A stretch of DNA of 64,000 nt from Chelydra serpentina. Lineage: Eukaryota; Chordata; Testudines; Chelydridae. Where the stretch lies: positions 8,370,501 through 8,434,500 of the forward strand of contig JBAIAC010000003.1 of assembly GCA_037349315.1 (NCBI GenBank), written 5' to 3'. This document shows, piece after piece, positions 1 through 11,215 of the stretch; positions within the stretch are counted from its first letter, which is position 1, and every line of letters begins with the position of its first letter. The notes below the pieces were generated by a model. That model was given only the letters and a program-made list of their open reading frames with translations. It searched no databases and had not been told where the DNA came from. Made by a program: the position numbers and the translations under genes.

Positions 1-780
1 CATTTGTGAAGTTAAAAATGGGGAAATGTTGGGCTGAAATTACAAGGCAGCCAAATAACTTGGATGACATTTAAACTTGAGTACTTTGGGGGAAAGATGA
101 CAGACAGTAATTAATTTACCAATTAGTTAAAGTATTGATTCACAGGATCTTAAAAACTTTGTTGCCATTTAACTAACCAATCACTTATCTTGACCGCAGT
201 AATGTTTGGTTTAACATTTCCATTAAGCACACAACCGCGTCTCACTGTCTATCAATCACTTGCCGCTGGCCCCAGACAGACTACCCCTTAGTACGGTCCC
301 TCAGCCTTCATACAATTATTGTTCTAGGGGAGAGATGGGAGGTTAATGGTTCTGATGGCTGTATTATGCTGGCAATCAACAAGGAGAGCAGTGGAGAATG
401 CTAAACTTTTCACCCAAGAGTTCCGCAGGGACTCCGACTACGTTCCCAGAGGTGCAAGGGCAGGCCATTGGTTCACAATGCTACTTGGCTCTGCTTACAG
501 GTAATCTGAAACCCTTACATAAACTAAACCACTGCAAATATTTCACCGTATATCTGTAATCGACTTGGACTGTTGTAAGCATTTGATCAGTCTCTAGTAC
601 AATGTGGCCTTGGCCCATGATTCAGGCTCCTAAGCTCTATCAAGAATAAAAATAGGTGTCCACATTTGGGAGTAGCCCTCCTTCTATTCCTGCACAGGTG
701 ACCCAGCTATTGGGTCCAAACATCTATCTAGGAACTTCTCTGACCCTCATCACCATGGTAGATGAGCACGTCACAACCAT
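1..780. other. Single-copy-looking noncoding DNA
   Basis: No coding region, element terminus or tandem repeat stands out here. The sequence is moderately AT-rich with frequent stops in all frames. It is probably intergenic or intronic. Confidence 0.5.
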
Positions 781-784
781 TAAT

Positions 785-960
785 GGATTTGATCCTCACA
801 GCATCCCTGTGAGGTAAGGAAGAACTTTCACCCCCATTTCCCAGCTGAGGGAATGAGACCCATGGTAGATTTAGTGACTTGCCTAAAATCACCGAACCTT
901 AGTTTCCTCAGTCCCCATCCAGTGCCTTAACTACCAGACCATCCATCTCTCTCAAAGGAA
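785..960 (-). repeat. MIR-like ancient SINE fragment
   Basis: The stretch contains the words typical of the conserved MIR/CORE-SINE region (ccctgtgaggtaaggaag, then a cccatttcccagctgaggga block and a gtgacttgcct block). It is strongly diverged. The family name is inferred from these words only and the strand is uncertain. Confidence 0.45.
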
Positions 961-1821
961 ATGAGGCTATTTACCCATTTACCCCTTCGCCGGAGCACAT
1001 GGGCAGGAATGGGCAAGAAGTGGATGAAAACTTATCTCAACCCCCCCACCTCAGTTAGCCAGTGTGACAGAGCCAGTCCTGGGGCGAGGATGTGTAGAAT
1101 AGACCAGTAGTAAATTACTAGCTGGAAGCAATCAGGGGTGGTGCCTCCCAGACACAGTGCCTACCTCAGGGTGGTGCAGATGACATGCCACTCCTTGCTC
1201 CGGGCTGGACCTCAAGTCCGAATCTAGCCCTAAGAGATAGATGAAGACTGATGTCCTTTCTAGATTGATAGAGGCAGTGTTCTAATTGCGGCTTGGGAGC
1301 TGACTTGTCTATGTACCGGAATGCATTGCAGAGAGATGAAATGACTTGTTCTCATTGGCTTTTTTAGCACAGACTGGAGTCACTGATGGCAGGGTGATTA
1401 TGGTTTGGGAATGCTTCTGAGCCGTTCTTTTCACAGGAAGTTATAAAAATAATAAGCTACATTATTACTAAGCTCTTTGCTGGAGCATGTTCAAAGTGTG
1501 GAGAGAATCACAAGATAGCTCAGTAATTTAGAAGAACATTGTTGGTTGCTGGCTATAAAAACCAGCACAAATTCCTTGAAAAATAATGGTTTTCTAATGT
1601 GTTTGGTGCCATTTTTCTTTTTTACTTTTTTATCCATTTTATGCCGAAATACATCTGTGCTTCGTCAGTCAGGTCTTTTACTATTTGTATTCCAACACCT
1701 GGCCCTATGCTCTGGTGCAATCAGTTACACAGAGCACATGCTGTTGCCTACTGCTTGACACAGATCCTTTCATGCACCTCCACCCATAAAGGAAGAGAGG
1801 AGGGTCTAATGGACAGGGCAC

Positions 1822-1990
1822 AGAATTTGGATTGAGATGAGGAGACCTGGTTCAAGTAATCGATCAGCCAGAGGCTGCCTATGTTATCCTAGATATGTCT
1901 ATTAATATACCGTGTGTCTGAGTTCCCTTTCTGTAAAATGGGGGTAACAGCACTGCCCTACCTCACAGGGGAATTCTGAGGAGCTCAGAC
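1822..1990 (+). repeat. MIR-like ancient SINE fragment
   Basis: Reads as a degenerate MIR core: a gaggagacctggttcaag block, then ttccctttctgtaaaatggg, then ctacctcacaggggaattc. It is old and noncoding. Similar blocks recur at 20.1 kb and 58.8 kb. Confidence 0.5.
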
Positions 1991-2508
1991 ACTCCAGTCC
2001 TGGAGGGCCATACAAGTACAACAATAGACATACCCATCTACCCAGTTGTTCATTCTCAGATGGTTTTCTCCCACATTTGTCCTCTGAAGATGTGAGTGCT
2101 CACAAAGCACCTGCCACTTCCTGCCCTTAGGCACATGTGTACACCTGGAAATGTAACCTATAATAAGATAACTAAATGGGCTTGATCCTACAGTTCCTAC
2201 TCAGGCGAATTCCTGTTGAAGTTAAGGCAGGTTTTGACTACTATCGACTGCCAGGGTACCCTTAATTCTGGCATTTCCTTATTTCTGAGTCCTTGACTTT
2301 GCAACCGTAGCTTTCTTTTAACATAGTTTTCTATATGTAGGTTTATAACCAAGCAAACGGAAACAGCAGAAATTCCATCACGTGGAACCATATTGGTGCC
2401 ACGTTGTTCGCCAGCAAGGTTCGAAACTTTAGATGCTTACTTGAGCTAACAGAGTAACTGAGAGCACTAGTAGGTCTTCATCCTCTATGTGTGGGCTAGC
2501 CACTAGAG

Positions 2509-2827
2509 CAGGGGTCTCAAACACGCGGCCCGCGGGCCACATGCGGCCCGTGGAGTTATTTCCTGCGGCCCACCATAGATGCCGACTCCACTGGCACCCA
2601 AGCTCCAAACATTACTGAGTGTTTATATTTTATTAGAACCCCTCTTTGCATTAGTTTTTAAAAAGTTAATACTTTGACTTTTAATAGAATACTATATTAC
2701 TCTTCATTTTTTTCATTTTTGACTATACTTTTCTATCATTGTATGAAAAGGTTTCAGTGATGCGGACCTCAGGCCAATTTACTAGTTCTCATGTGGCCCT
2801 CGTGGTGATTTGAGTTTGAGATCCCTG
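2509..2827. mobile_element. hAT-type MITE with perfect 8-bp target duplication
   Basis: Starts CAGGGGTCTCAAAC and ends GTTTGAGATCCCTG, which are near-perfect terminal inverted repeats. The direct repeat CACTAGAG lies at 2501-2508 and again at 2828-2835. An 8-bp duplication with CA(G) ends is the hAT signature. The 319 bp interior is AT-rich with GC-rich ends (cgcggcccgcgggcc) and no transposase, so this is a nonautonomous Charlie-like element. Confidence 0.88.
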
Positions 2828-2881
2828 CACTAGAGGGAGATAAGGTACCCATTTTGCTAATGGGTTTCACAGCTATTTGCT

Positions 2882-2945
2882 GAGAGCAGAGGAATGCTGA
2901 GACTCCAGGATCCTGGGTTCTATTCCAGGGGAAGTGTACTGTAGG
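2882..2945 (+). repeat. Possible MIR fragment
   Basis: A short block reading ctgagactccaggatcctgg resembles the MIR core. It is too short for a firm call. Confidence 0.25.
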
Positions 2946-2946
2946 C

Positions 2947-3359
2947 CAGTGGTTCTCAACCTTTCCAGATGACTGTGCCCCCTTCAGATGTCTGATTTGT
3001 CTTGCGTACCCCTAAGTTTCCCCTCACTTCAAAACTACTTGCTTACAAAATCAGACATAAAAATACAAAAGTGCCACAGTGCACTATTACTGACACATTG
3101 CTGACTGTCTCATTGTTACCATAGAATTATAACATAAATCAATTGGAATATAAATATTGTACTTACATGTCAGTGTATCGTATATAGAGCAGGTTAAACA
3201 AGTCCTTGTCTGTATGAAATTTTAGTTTGTTCTGACTTCGCTAGTGCTTTTTATGTAGCCTGCTGTAAAAGTAGACAAATATCTAGGTGAATTGAGGTAC
3301 CCCCTGGAAGACCTCTGCGTACCACCAGGGGTGTGTGTACCCCAGGTTGAGAACCAGTG
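2947..3359. mobile_element. hAT-type MITE
   Basis: Begins CAGTGGTTCTCAACC and ends GGTTGAGAACCAGTG, the inverted repeat seen in a widespread group of vertebrate hAT MITEs. Flanking octamers ctgtaggc (2939-2946) and ctgtaatg (3360-3367) agree at five of eight positions, so the target duplication has decayed. The 413 bp interior carries no open frame and includes a gtacccc motif near both ends. Confidence 0.8.
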
Positions 3360-3367
3360 CTGTAATG

Positions 3368-3942
3368 GTTACAGACCCTGCTAGCCTGTCTCACTGTTCC
3401 TTTCTGCTTCTATCCCTCTCCTCCCCTGATCCTATCTTCCCCTCCATCTCCCAGCCCTGTCCCTCCTACCCCCTTCCCAGTTACTGCCCGTGTTATCCTC
3501 CCAGACAAGAAAAGGCACTGTGTGTGTCTGCATGCACACATAACATTTTGGAAAATATTTAAAGGACAAAAGATAGGGGGCAGCAGCAATCCCATCCATG
3601 TACATAATCACAGCACATACATATTCAAAGCCACCATCTTGCCTGGTTTCATTATTTGAGGCCAGATTCTGATCCCCCTTCCCCACAGCACGTGGTACCA
3701 TTGACATCAACAGGACTACGCATGGAGTAAAGTGTTGTTTGAGGTGAGTAAAGGGTAACAGGATCTGACCCAGGCCTTTTTTTCTGGGCAGCTAAACAGG
3801 ATTCCTTTTTCTGTGATGCGGCTTCCTTTCAAGCAGTGTAATTCAACACAACCATTAAGGATTTTTATATTTTCATGGCAAGTTTTCTTTCTAGTTTCAG
3901 GTTCGCCCTTTGCTGTTGAGCAATATTCTCAGAGGACAAATC
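3368..3942. other. Noncoding stretch with pyrimidine-rich segment
   Basis: Positions 3400-3480 are C/T-rich on this strand. A block near 3660-3770 resembles the palindromic cagattctgat MITE family seen elsewhere in the window. The short open frames have no recognisable domain. Confidence 0.4.
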
Positions 3943-4000
3943 TTGAGAGAGGGAGAGGGGGGGGGGAGAGAGAGAGAGAGAGAGAGAGAAAAGGGATTGA
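3943..4000. repeat. (GA)n microsatellite with G-run
   Basis: A purine tract made of gagagaggg units, a run of about ten G, then about eleven GA dinucleotides. It is simple-sequence DNA and likely polymorphic. Confidence 0.9.
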
Positions 4001-4169
4001 GATGTTTGAAAATTGACAGGTTCCTAGCACACATGAAATTAAAATGTTTCTTTTATGTGACTGTGTTCATGTCAGTTTGAGACTGACATCCCAGTGAGGC
4101 CCCGAAATTGAGACTTCATTAGTGCATGTGAGCAACGTATTAAACAAACACTCTCCCGAATGCATGTGT

Positions 4170-4205
4170 CACTATCTACCTACGCACCTATCTATCTACG
4201 TGTGT
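4170..4205. repeat. Degenerate TATC/TACC microsatellite
   Basis: Repeated ctatctac-like tetramers, imperfect. Confidence 0.6.
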
Positions 4206-4900
4206 GGTGTCTGTCTTCTATGTGTAGATTTGTTTCTCTGTCTGTCAGTCCATCTGTGCATGCATGTAGATACTCTTAGTTGCTGTTAATGACTCCATAA
4301 TTAAGGTCACACTGTGATTTCCACGCAAAAGATCATATCAATTGAATTTAGCCTCCACGTTTGTCCCAGAATCTCTTCAAGAGAAAAGTAAAATTTCTAC
4401 ACAATTTTGACAGTAAAAGATTCTGTGCCATTTGTAGAGAAAACCTTTGATATTGCTCCCTTCTAAAAAATTGTACCTGTTTCTCTTCCTGATATTTCTT
4501 TGGGTTCCTTAAACTTAAAAAAATGAATGTTCCACAGGCTTTCAATTTCACGTGCTGTAGAATATCTTGGATGCAGGCTTGGATTATAGGTGAGGCAAAA
4601 GCAATCCGGAGAGTGAACCAGACCGCAAGGGAGAGAGGAACAGAGGAAGCTAGAGCAAAAACGGATTTCATGGAAGAGATGGTAGAGACAGCTACAACTA
4701 GGAATAGAAAGCAGTTGAGGGAATTCTTCAGCATAGATGTGGGACTGAGTTTGGGATTTTGCCTTCAGCAGAAGGGACAGAAATCAGATGGCGATTCCTT
4801 AAATTACAAGATAGGGGATCTTGAAACAGGTAGTGGGGAGCTATCAATGAAGGGATGAGAGGTTTGAGTATATAGGAGTACAGGTTGGGATACAGGAGCA
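4206..4900. other. Noncoding stretch without recognisable element
   Basis: Overlapping frames on both strands (128 codons on -, 111 on +) are open across 4348-4858, but neither encodes a motif I recognise and no splice context supports them. They are treated as chance. Confidence 0.4.
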
Positions 4901-4904
4901 TAGA

Positions 4905-5132
4905 GACACCGACGATGTCTACATTCGAGTGGAGGTGTACTTTTTTTCCAGCCTGAGGAGCTGTACCTGCACTAGCTCTGATTGAGCTGGTGCCATCAGA
5001 AGAGAAGTGGCGCCGGGACAGCATGAATGACCGGTGGGGCTAGTGGCCCTGAGTACAAGGCCATCCGACACCCATAGCACCTGCTACACTGCTGTTTTTA
5101 GGCCCCCGCTGCTGTGTAGACATACTTCAAGA
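4905..5132. mobile_element. Probable Harbinger-like MITE remnant
   Basis: The segment opens with gatgtctacattcgag and closes with gtgtagacatacttcaag, an imperfect inverted pair of the tgtctacac/gtgtagaca type that also ends the Harbinger MITEs at 17.9, 28.4 and 33.3 kb. The interior is GC-rich without coding capacity. No target duplication is clear. Confidence 0.45.
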
Positions 5133-5630
5133 CTTGAGGTGAAATTCACCCCAGACAGAGACCTGTGTACCACTTAAGCTGCATGTTAAGACTGTATATA
5201 TAGAGCCTTGTACAGGATATGGAGGTGAATTTTACCCTGCATGCTGATTTGGGTTCTGTCAATTCATATTCTCCTTCATTGTTGCTACAAGGCCAAATAT
5301 CAGATGGTTCCTTTGTGCACAGAAATGTCTTAACAGTGGAGAAACAGAAGATATAAGTTCATGAACCTGTTGCAAAGAAGTCTCAGAGGCTCATAGTAAG
5401 TTTGGGCTCCAATCAAAAGCGAGACCGATATTTTCACACTTGTGTGACTGATGTCACCTAAATCTGTGTTTAGGAAAATTAATATTTGGCATGACTTTCA
5501 GAAGTGCTAAGCACCCAGTAGTTTCAAAGGACTTTAAAGCAGTTACAGCAGGGATGAATTTGGCCCATAATGCTATGTGTTTGTGACATCTTAATTAGTT
5601 GCTGTGAAGATGATCATGTCATCATCATAG
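5133..5630. other. Noncoding stretch, nothing recognised
   Basis: No element ends, no long frame and no tandem repeat. Confidence 0.4.
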
Positions 5631-5631
5631 A

Positions 5632-5857
5632 ATTCAAAGCAACCTTGACAAATTAGAAAACTGGTCTGACGCCAACAAAATGAAATTCAGTAAGAGCAAA
5701 GTACTTCACGTAGGGAGGAAAAATCAAATACATAACTACAAAATGAGAATAACTGGCTAGAGGGTAGTACTTCTGAAGAGTGTCTGGGGGTTATATTAGA
5801 CTACAAATAGAATATGAGTCAACAATGTGATGCAGTTGTGAAAAAGGCTAATATCAA
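5632..5857 (+). pseudogene. CR1 LINE fragment (ORF2, post-catalytic RT region)
   Basis: Nucleotides match the CR1 ORF2 segment just after the catalytic RT motif; the same segment appears at 6208-6480 and 44,988-45,250 in this window. Recognisable residues include the DKLEN/DANKMKFSKSK-type block. It is truncated at both ends and abuts the next CR1, although this segment normally lies downstream of the region that follows it. It therefore belongs to a separate insertion in the same orientation. Confidence 0.75.
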
Positions 5858-6984
5858 ACCATGTCCAACCAACCTAATAGCTTTCTTTGACAGGGTAACC
5901 AGCCTTGTGTGGAAAAGGTGGGAAATGGTAGATGTGGTATAGCTTGACTTTAGTAAAGCTTTTGATACTGTCTTGCATGACCTTCTCATAAACAAATTAG
6001 GGAAATACAGCCTAGATGGATCTACTGTAAGGTGGGTGCATGATTGGCTGGAAACCCGTTCCAAGAGAGTAGGTATCAGTGGTTCACAGTCATGCTGGAA
6101 GGACATAATGAGTGGAGTTCCACAGGGATCAGTTCTGATTCCGGTTCTGTTCAATATCTGCATCAATAATTTAGATAATGGTATAGAGAGGAGGGGTTGC
6201 AAGTGCTTTGGAGGATAGGATTAAAATTCAAAATGATCTGGACAAACTGGAGAAATTGTCTGAAGTTAATAGGATGAAATTCAATAAGGACAAATGTGAA
6301 GTATTTCACTTAGGAAGGAACAATCAGTTGCACATATACAAACTGGGAAATGACTGCCTAGGAAGGAGTATTGCGGAAAGGGATCTGGGGGTCATAGTGG
6401 ATCACAAGCTATAAGTGAATAGTGTAACATTGTTGCAACAAAAGCGAACATCATTCTGGGATGTATTAACAGGAGTGTTGTAAGCAAGAGACAAGAAGTA
6501 ATTCTTCTGCTCTACTCCACACTGATTAGGTCTCAACTGGAGTATTGTGTCCAGTTCTGGATGCCACATTTCAGGAAAGATGTGGACAAACTGGAGAAAG
6601 TCCAGAGGAGAGCAATAAAAATGATGAAAGGTCTAGAAAACATGACCTATCAGGAAAGGAAATTGGGTGTGTTTAATCTGGAGAAGAGAAGACTGAAGAG
6701 GGACATACGTTTTCAAGTACGTAAAAGGTTGTTACAAGGAGAAGGGAGAAAAATGTTCTTGTTAACCTCGGAGGATAGGACAAGAAGCAATTGGCTTAAA
6801 TTGCAGCAAGGGCAGTTTAGGTTGGACATTAGGAAAAACTTTCTAATTGTCAGGGTAGTTAAGCACTGGAAGAAATTGTCTAGGGAAGTTGTGGAATTTC
6901 TGTCATTGGAGGTTTTTAAGAGCAGGTCAGACAATGTCAGGGATGGTTTAGATAATACTTAGTTCTGCCAGGAGCGCAGGGGAT

Positions 6985-7149
6985 CAGGGCCGCCTCCAGG
7001 AACCAGCGAAGGAAGTAGGTGCTTGGGGCGGCACATCTGAAAGGGCGGCATTCTGGCCATTTCTGGGGTGGCACATTTTAAGGGCCGTTTTTTGTTTTTG
7101 CTTCAGCGGCTTGGTGCTTGGGGTGGCAAAAAAGCTAGAGCCGGCTCTG
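6985..7149. mobile_element. hAT-type MITE inside the CR1 tail
   Basis: Begins CAGGGCCGCCTCCAGG and ends with the imperfect inverse GCTAGAGCCGGCTCTG. The host CR1 octamer is duplicated as caggggat (6977-6984) and caggagat (7150-7157), seven of eight identical. No coding capacity. A right-end fragment of the same family lies at 57,251-57,286. Confidence 0.82.
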
Positions 7150-7184
7150 CAGGAGATTAGACTAGATGATCCCTCGAGTCCTAC

Positions 7185-7479
7185 CAGCGACGCTGACTTC
7201 CGTCAGCGTCGGTGGGTGCTGACGCCGGGCCCCGCCCCCCGACGCCGGTGACGTCATGGGCCCCGCCCCCCGACGCCGGTGACGTCACGGGGCCCCGCCA
7301 CCGACGCCACCGCAACATCGCCGGCGTCGGGGGCGGGGCCCCGGAACATCGCCCGGTGCTCCGGTAAGTTGGGCGCGAGCTCCGGGGATGGTGGGGAGTT
7401 GCCGGTGGGTGCAGAGCACCCACCAATTTTTTTCCGTGGGTGCTCCAGCCCCGGAGCACCCACGAAGTCGGCGCCTATG
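7185..7479. mobile_element. GC-rich hAT-type MITE, copy 1 of the ggcgccgac family
   Basis: Flanked by AGTCCTAC at 7177-7184 and 7480-7487, a perfect 8-bp duplication of the CR1 tail. Ends are cagcgacgctgacttc and gaagtcggcgcctatg, twelve of sixteen matching as inverted repeats. The interior is very GC-rich and carries an internal inverted pair around the acccaccaattttt block. It shares more than 100 bp with the copies at 16,196-16,425 and 42,532-42,790. Frames that run through it (up to 122 codons) are a composition effect. Confidence 0.9.
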
Positions 7480-7495
7480 AGTCCTACGATTCTGC

Positions 7496-8895
7496 GGTGT
7501 ATTAACAAGAATGTTGTATGCAAGACATGGGAGGTAACTATCCTGCTCTACTCGGCACCGATGAAGCTTTAGCTGGAGTACTGTGTCCAGTTCTGGGCAC
7601 CACACTTTAGGAAAGATGGTATAGATTGGAGAGAGTCCAGAGGACACCCACAAAAATGATAAGTTTTAGAAAGCCTGATCTACGTGGAAAGATTAAAAAA
7701 ACTGAGTGTGTTTAATATTGAGAACAGAAGACCGAAGGGAGACCTGATAGTCTTCAAATATGTTAAGGGCTGTTTATAAAGAGGACTGTGATCCACTGAG
7801 GGTAGGACAAGATGTAATGGGCTTAGTCTGCATCAAGGAAGATTAAGAGTAAAAAAAACCCAACTTTCTAACTACAAGGAGAGTTAAGCTCTGGAATAGG
7901 CTTCCAAGGGAGGTTGTGGAATCTCCATCATGCGGGGGATGGAGGGGAGGCGTTTAAGAACAGGTTGGACAAACACCTGTCAGGGATAGTTGAAGGGCCA
8001 GAAATCAATAATCAGACAGGCCCGAAGTCCAGAGTCTGGTCAAAGACTGAGGCTCAGACATGTGAACAGAACAAGTATGAAGTAATCTTGTTTTTCTGTT
8101 ACAATGGACTGGTCAGCAGAACCCCAGGTGTTAGCAAATAACTGGGGCCTTTATCTCCAGCTGCAAATAGACCAAAGGGCTGTAGTGAGGCCCAGCCTTT
8201 GAAAACTTGGGGGCACTTCTCTTCCAGAGGAGATAATAATGTCTTTCTCGCATGAGAACCCAAGGTTCATGGAAAGACCAAGGCTGTGAGCATGAGATAT
8301 GATGCTCCTCCTTTTCCCCCACTCCACAGATATCAGTGACTGGTTCTCAAGCACAGAGCAACTAAAAAGCAACTTTATTGTCATATATAATGCTCTTTTG
8401 TTCTATTTCCAGATATATACCTGATGGACAATCAAGGAAGCTGCTTCATTCCTATGGCTCCCAGATCAGAATTCAATGTATCTTTAACACACTTTATAGA
8501 TTAGTTGAAGAGAAACACCTGTGTACTAATCACATATGTTAACCTGAAACTATGGGCGGAGACATGATGTAACCTCTTGATCAGTGGCTTCTGTGTTATC
8601 TTGTCTTGCTGTTAAGCCTATTCGGGGCTCAGAACTGCCCGTGATTTCTTCCCCCCGCCCATGGTAAAATTTGATATAACCTGCTGCAATTAAATGATTG
8701 ACAGTGTCTCTGAGTCTAACAAGCGAAGTGAAACTCCGCCAGTGCTGAGCATAATAAACCCACGTGCTTGATTCTACACAGTGTCCATTTCCGTTCCTTC
8801 AATAGTCTAGGTTTACTTGGCCCTGCCTCATTGTAGGGGGCTGGACTTGATGACTTCTTGAGATCCCTTTCAAGCCCTACATTTCCCTCTCACAA
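7496..8895 (+). pseudogene. Second CR1 LINE copy, 5'-truncated, split by a solo LTR
   Basis: Starts within ORF2 (gtattaacaagaatgttgta) and runs through the C-terminal region to caggttggacaaacacctgt. After the LTR it resumes as ctaggtttacttggccctgc and ends in the CR1 3' tail ctggacttgatgacttcttg. Many indels destroy the frame. It lies head-to-tail with the preceding CR1. Confidence 0.85.
7991..8801 (+). mobile_element. Solo LTR of an endogenous retroelement
   Basis: An 811 bp block that interrupts CR1 precisely. It starts TGAAGG, ends CCTTCA, and is flanked by the 5-bp duplication ATAGT (7986-7990 and 8802-8806). AATAAA at 8753-8758 sits 43 bp before the 3' end and a tatataatg TATA-like word lies near 8384, so the LTR reads on the + strand. 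No internal retroviral genes remain, as after LTR-LTR recombination. The parent class is not determined. Confidence 0.88.
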
Positions 8896-10950
8896 AGAGA
8901 GGCAGAGATTTTAATGAACGGGTGCCAATTTCATTGGGATTTGGGTATGTAACTCACTCAGGATCATTTGAAAATTCCAGCCCTAATTTTTTCCCAAGCA
9001 CCTAAATTAATGCTGAGCACCTAGGAGATCATATTGAAACCAGTGGGAATGGCTGGGTGCTCAGCACTGTTTAAATTCTTTCTCTGAATGATTTTATGGT
9101 GTCAAGTGCCCTTTACGCAAAACCAAACATTTTTCATTGGCAAAATCTTGATGATGGTTCCCCAGCTGCCCACCAGGAAAGCTCTTGCCAGTTTTGCTTC
9201 CTTCCTGCCGTGAAATTAACTAAAGCTTTCCAGGCAAGTTGCTGAGCCCTGGCGCTCTGCCTCTTCCTCCACCTCTAGGGCTGAGCACCAGTGGGCTGGA
9301 AGGCTCCTGTCAATTTTACTTTCTGCCTGGAAGTGAAATTGACCATAGTCTTCCAGGGAGGCAACCAGGTTGCTGAAAAATTCAGCATTTCTTTTGGTGC
9401 TCAAAATATAGACTTAGGGGGACCAGATTGTCAAAGAAGCTCAGCACACCCAATAGCTCCGACTGTGAGCATTTCTGAAAATACAGGCCATGACCTTAAT
9501 TCTAGGCACCCGTTTTTTAAGATCTTGATTGCAGGATCTAATCGGAAAGAGAATTCCAGATCTTTGGTGATCAGTGGTGGTAGGAAAAAAAAAAGCACAG
9601 ACCCTTGCCACCAAACGTGAATGTTTTGATGATGTACTAGGAATTTTTCTTCATAGCAACACCCTTATACCTCAGAATTCTCTGCGATTTAGTTCTAATA
9701 CAGTCTTCTTCATTACCATGAGCTGCAAACCAGCAGCAATCAGAGAAAAATATGATGTGATTCAATACTTTTTTGGTTACAAGTTCATGTGAGAGCTGCC
9801 TGTGAAGAATGAATTTTCAAGTGTCTGTGCGTACGTGTATGAGAACGTGAAATGTGCATTGTCATATTCAAGTACAATTTCAATGCCAGACTCAAAGTCA
9901 TGAGGGTGAGGCTGTGATCACTAATCAATATTGTCCGACAGTACATGATAAATAAACAATCCTGGATGGAGAGTGGGATTACAGAGAACGGTTAGATTTA
10001 CAACAGGGTGTTCATGTTTCCTTTAAGTGTTAATTAACTGGGCTCATGCATAGTGGATTGCAAATCAGTAAATTGCAAACATGTTGGAGACCCATTTATA
10101 CCTTAGACAGAGCAAATGGACTGGACTTTTTTCTGCTTTCTGGTGAGGAAAGCCAAAATGCCAAAGTTCCATTTATCATTTATCTGTGTGCAATGAACTA
10201 ATTATTACTTGCTGCATTTATGACCTCACCTCAGTGTTTTTCTTGTTGTGCATTGACAGAGACTGTCTTAAGAGGCTCTACATCAAATGCCCATTTTCTT
10301 TTCCTTTGGTCTGAAAGGTGAATATATGAAAAAAAATCACAATTGGCTCCTGAGAATCCCATTATTCCAAATATTCCATGATCATTTCTAGAGATCCGCA
10401 TAGCCTCTCCATACTATATTTATTGTGATTATTTCTATAGCAGTAACTGCTAAGGAATGCTTAAAGGGTTCAGGATGCTTTGTACAAACAAATAATGCAA
10501 AGGCAGGTCTTACCCCAGAGACCTTCACCATGTAAGATTCCAGATAATATACAGGAAGTGAATAAACAGGTAACAGGGGGTTAGGGGAGTGGGACTGGAG
10601 GGGAGGGGAGGGTACCAGTAGATGCATGTGCAGTTCCATAAATCATTAGTAGTCAGCGCAGTTATAAGTGGTCACCAGCCCAACCAGTGCCAGATTAGCT
10701 GCCACATATACAGGAAAAGGAATAATATAAAAGGAACGATGGAAGCTAAGCTCTATCCCTTCAGTATGGATCATTTGCCATTATGTCCCTGTTTGTTTTG
10801 GCGTCGAGGGATACAGGATGGTTTTCCAGCCAACACGACATAGACAGTTGTCATCAATTTTATCTGCAGGCATGTTGCATGGCAAAATACATTTAAATAG
10901 GCATGCAAACAATAGTTGTAACCTAAGCTATTCCATGCCTTCGACCTCTG
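8896..10950. other. Noncoding stretch, mainly single-copy
   Basis: Around 8930-9080 there are pieces of the gctgagcacc palindromic repeat family. The remainder shows no element ends, and the short frames (up to 109 codons) have no motif. A G-rich run lies near 10,577-10,612. Confidence 0.4.
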
Positions 10951-10959
10951 TTTTTACCA

Positions 10960-11215
10960 GCTGGTGCTTTCATTACTTTTATTACAGTAGCACCTAGAGA
11001 TCTCAACCAAGATCGAAGCCCCATTGTGCGACGTACAATAAGAGCCAGTCGCTGCTCTGAAGAGCTTACAGTCTAAATGTAGGAGGGAGAAAAGGGAAAT
11101 AGAAGCACAGAGGTGAAATGACTTGTTCAAGGTCACATAGTAGGTCAGTGGCAGAAATGAAACTAGAACCCAGAAGCCCCGTCCCGCCAGTCTAACTCCA
11201 TTAGAGGACACTGCG
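10960..11215 (-). repeat. MIR/L2-like ancient repeat
   Basis: Contains ordered blocks typical of this old amniote repeat: gtagcacctagagatctcaa, ccccattgtgcgacgtacaa, gaagagcttacagtctaaat, then agcacagaggtgaaatgact and aaggtcacatagtaggtcag. Noncoding. The orientation is uncertain. Confidence 0.55.

Larger units (their letters stand above)
5858..7494 (+). pseudogene. CR1 LINE, ORF2 reverse transcriptase remnant
   Basis: Non-LTR reverse transcriptase of the chicken-repeat-1 type. Visible in order: motif A with LDFSKAFD (about 5946), the HDLLINKLGKY helix, SGVPQGSVL (6113-6140), then the IQNDLDKLEK block at 6208 and the C-terminal HWKKLSREVVEF block before 6960. A short deletion near 6184-6200 removes the FADD active-site motif, and a stop at 6412 and later shifts break the frame. 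The 3' tail (ctgccaggagcgcaggggat) is split by two hAT MITEs (6985-7149, 7185-7479) and ends near gattctg at 7494. Certainly dead. Confidence 0.88.

Noticed and set aside
4348..4858. Opposed frames of 128 (-) and 111 (+) codons
   Set aside because: No recognisable domain, no splice or start context, and both strands are open at the same place.
7181..7653. Frames of 90-122 codons on both strands
   Set aside because: Composition effect of the GC-rich hAT MITE within CR1.
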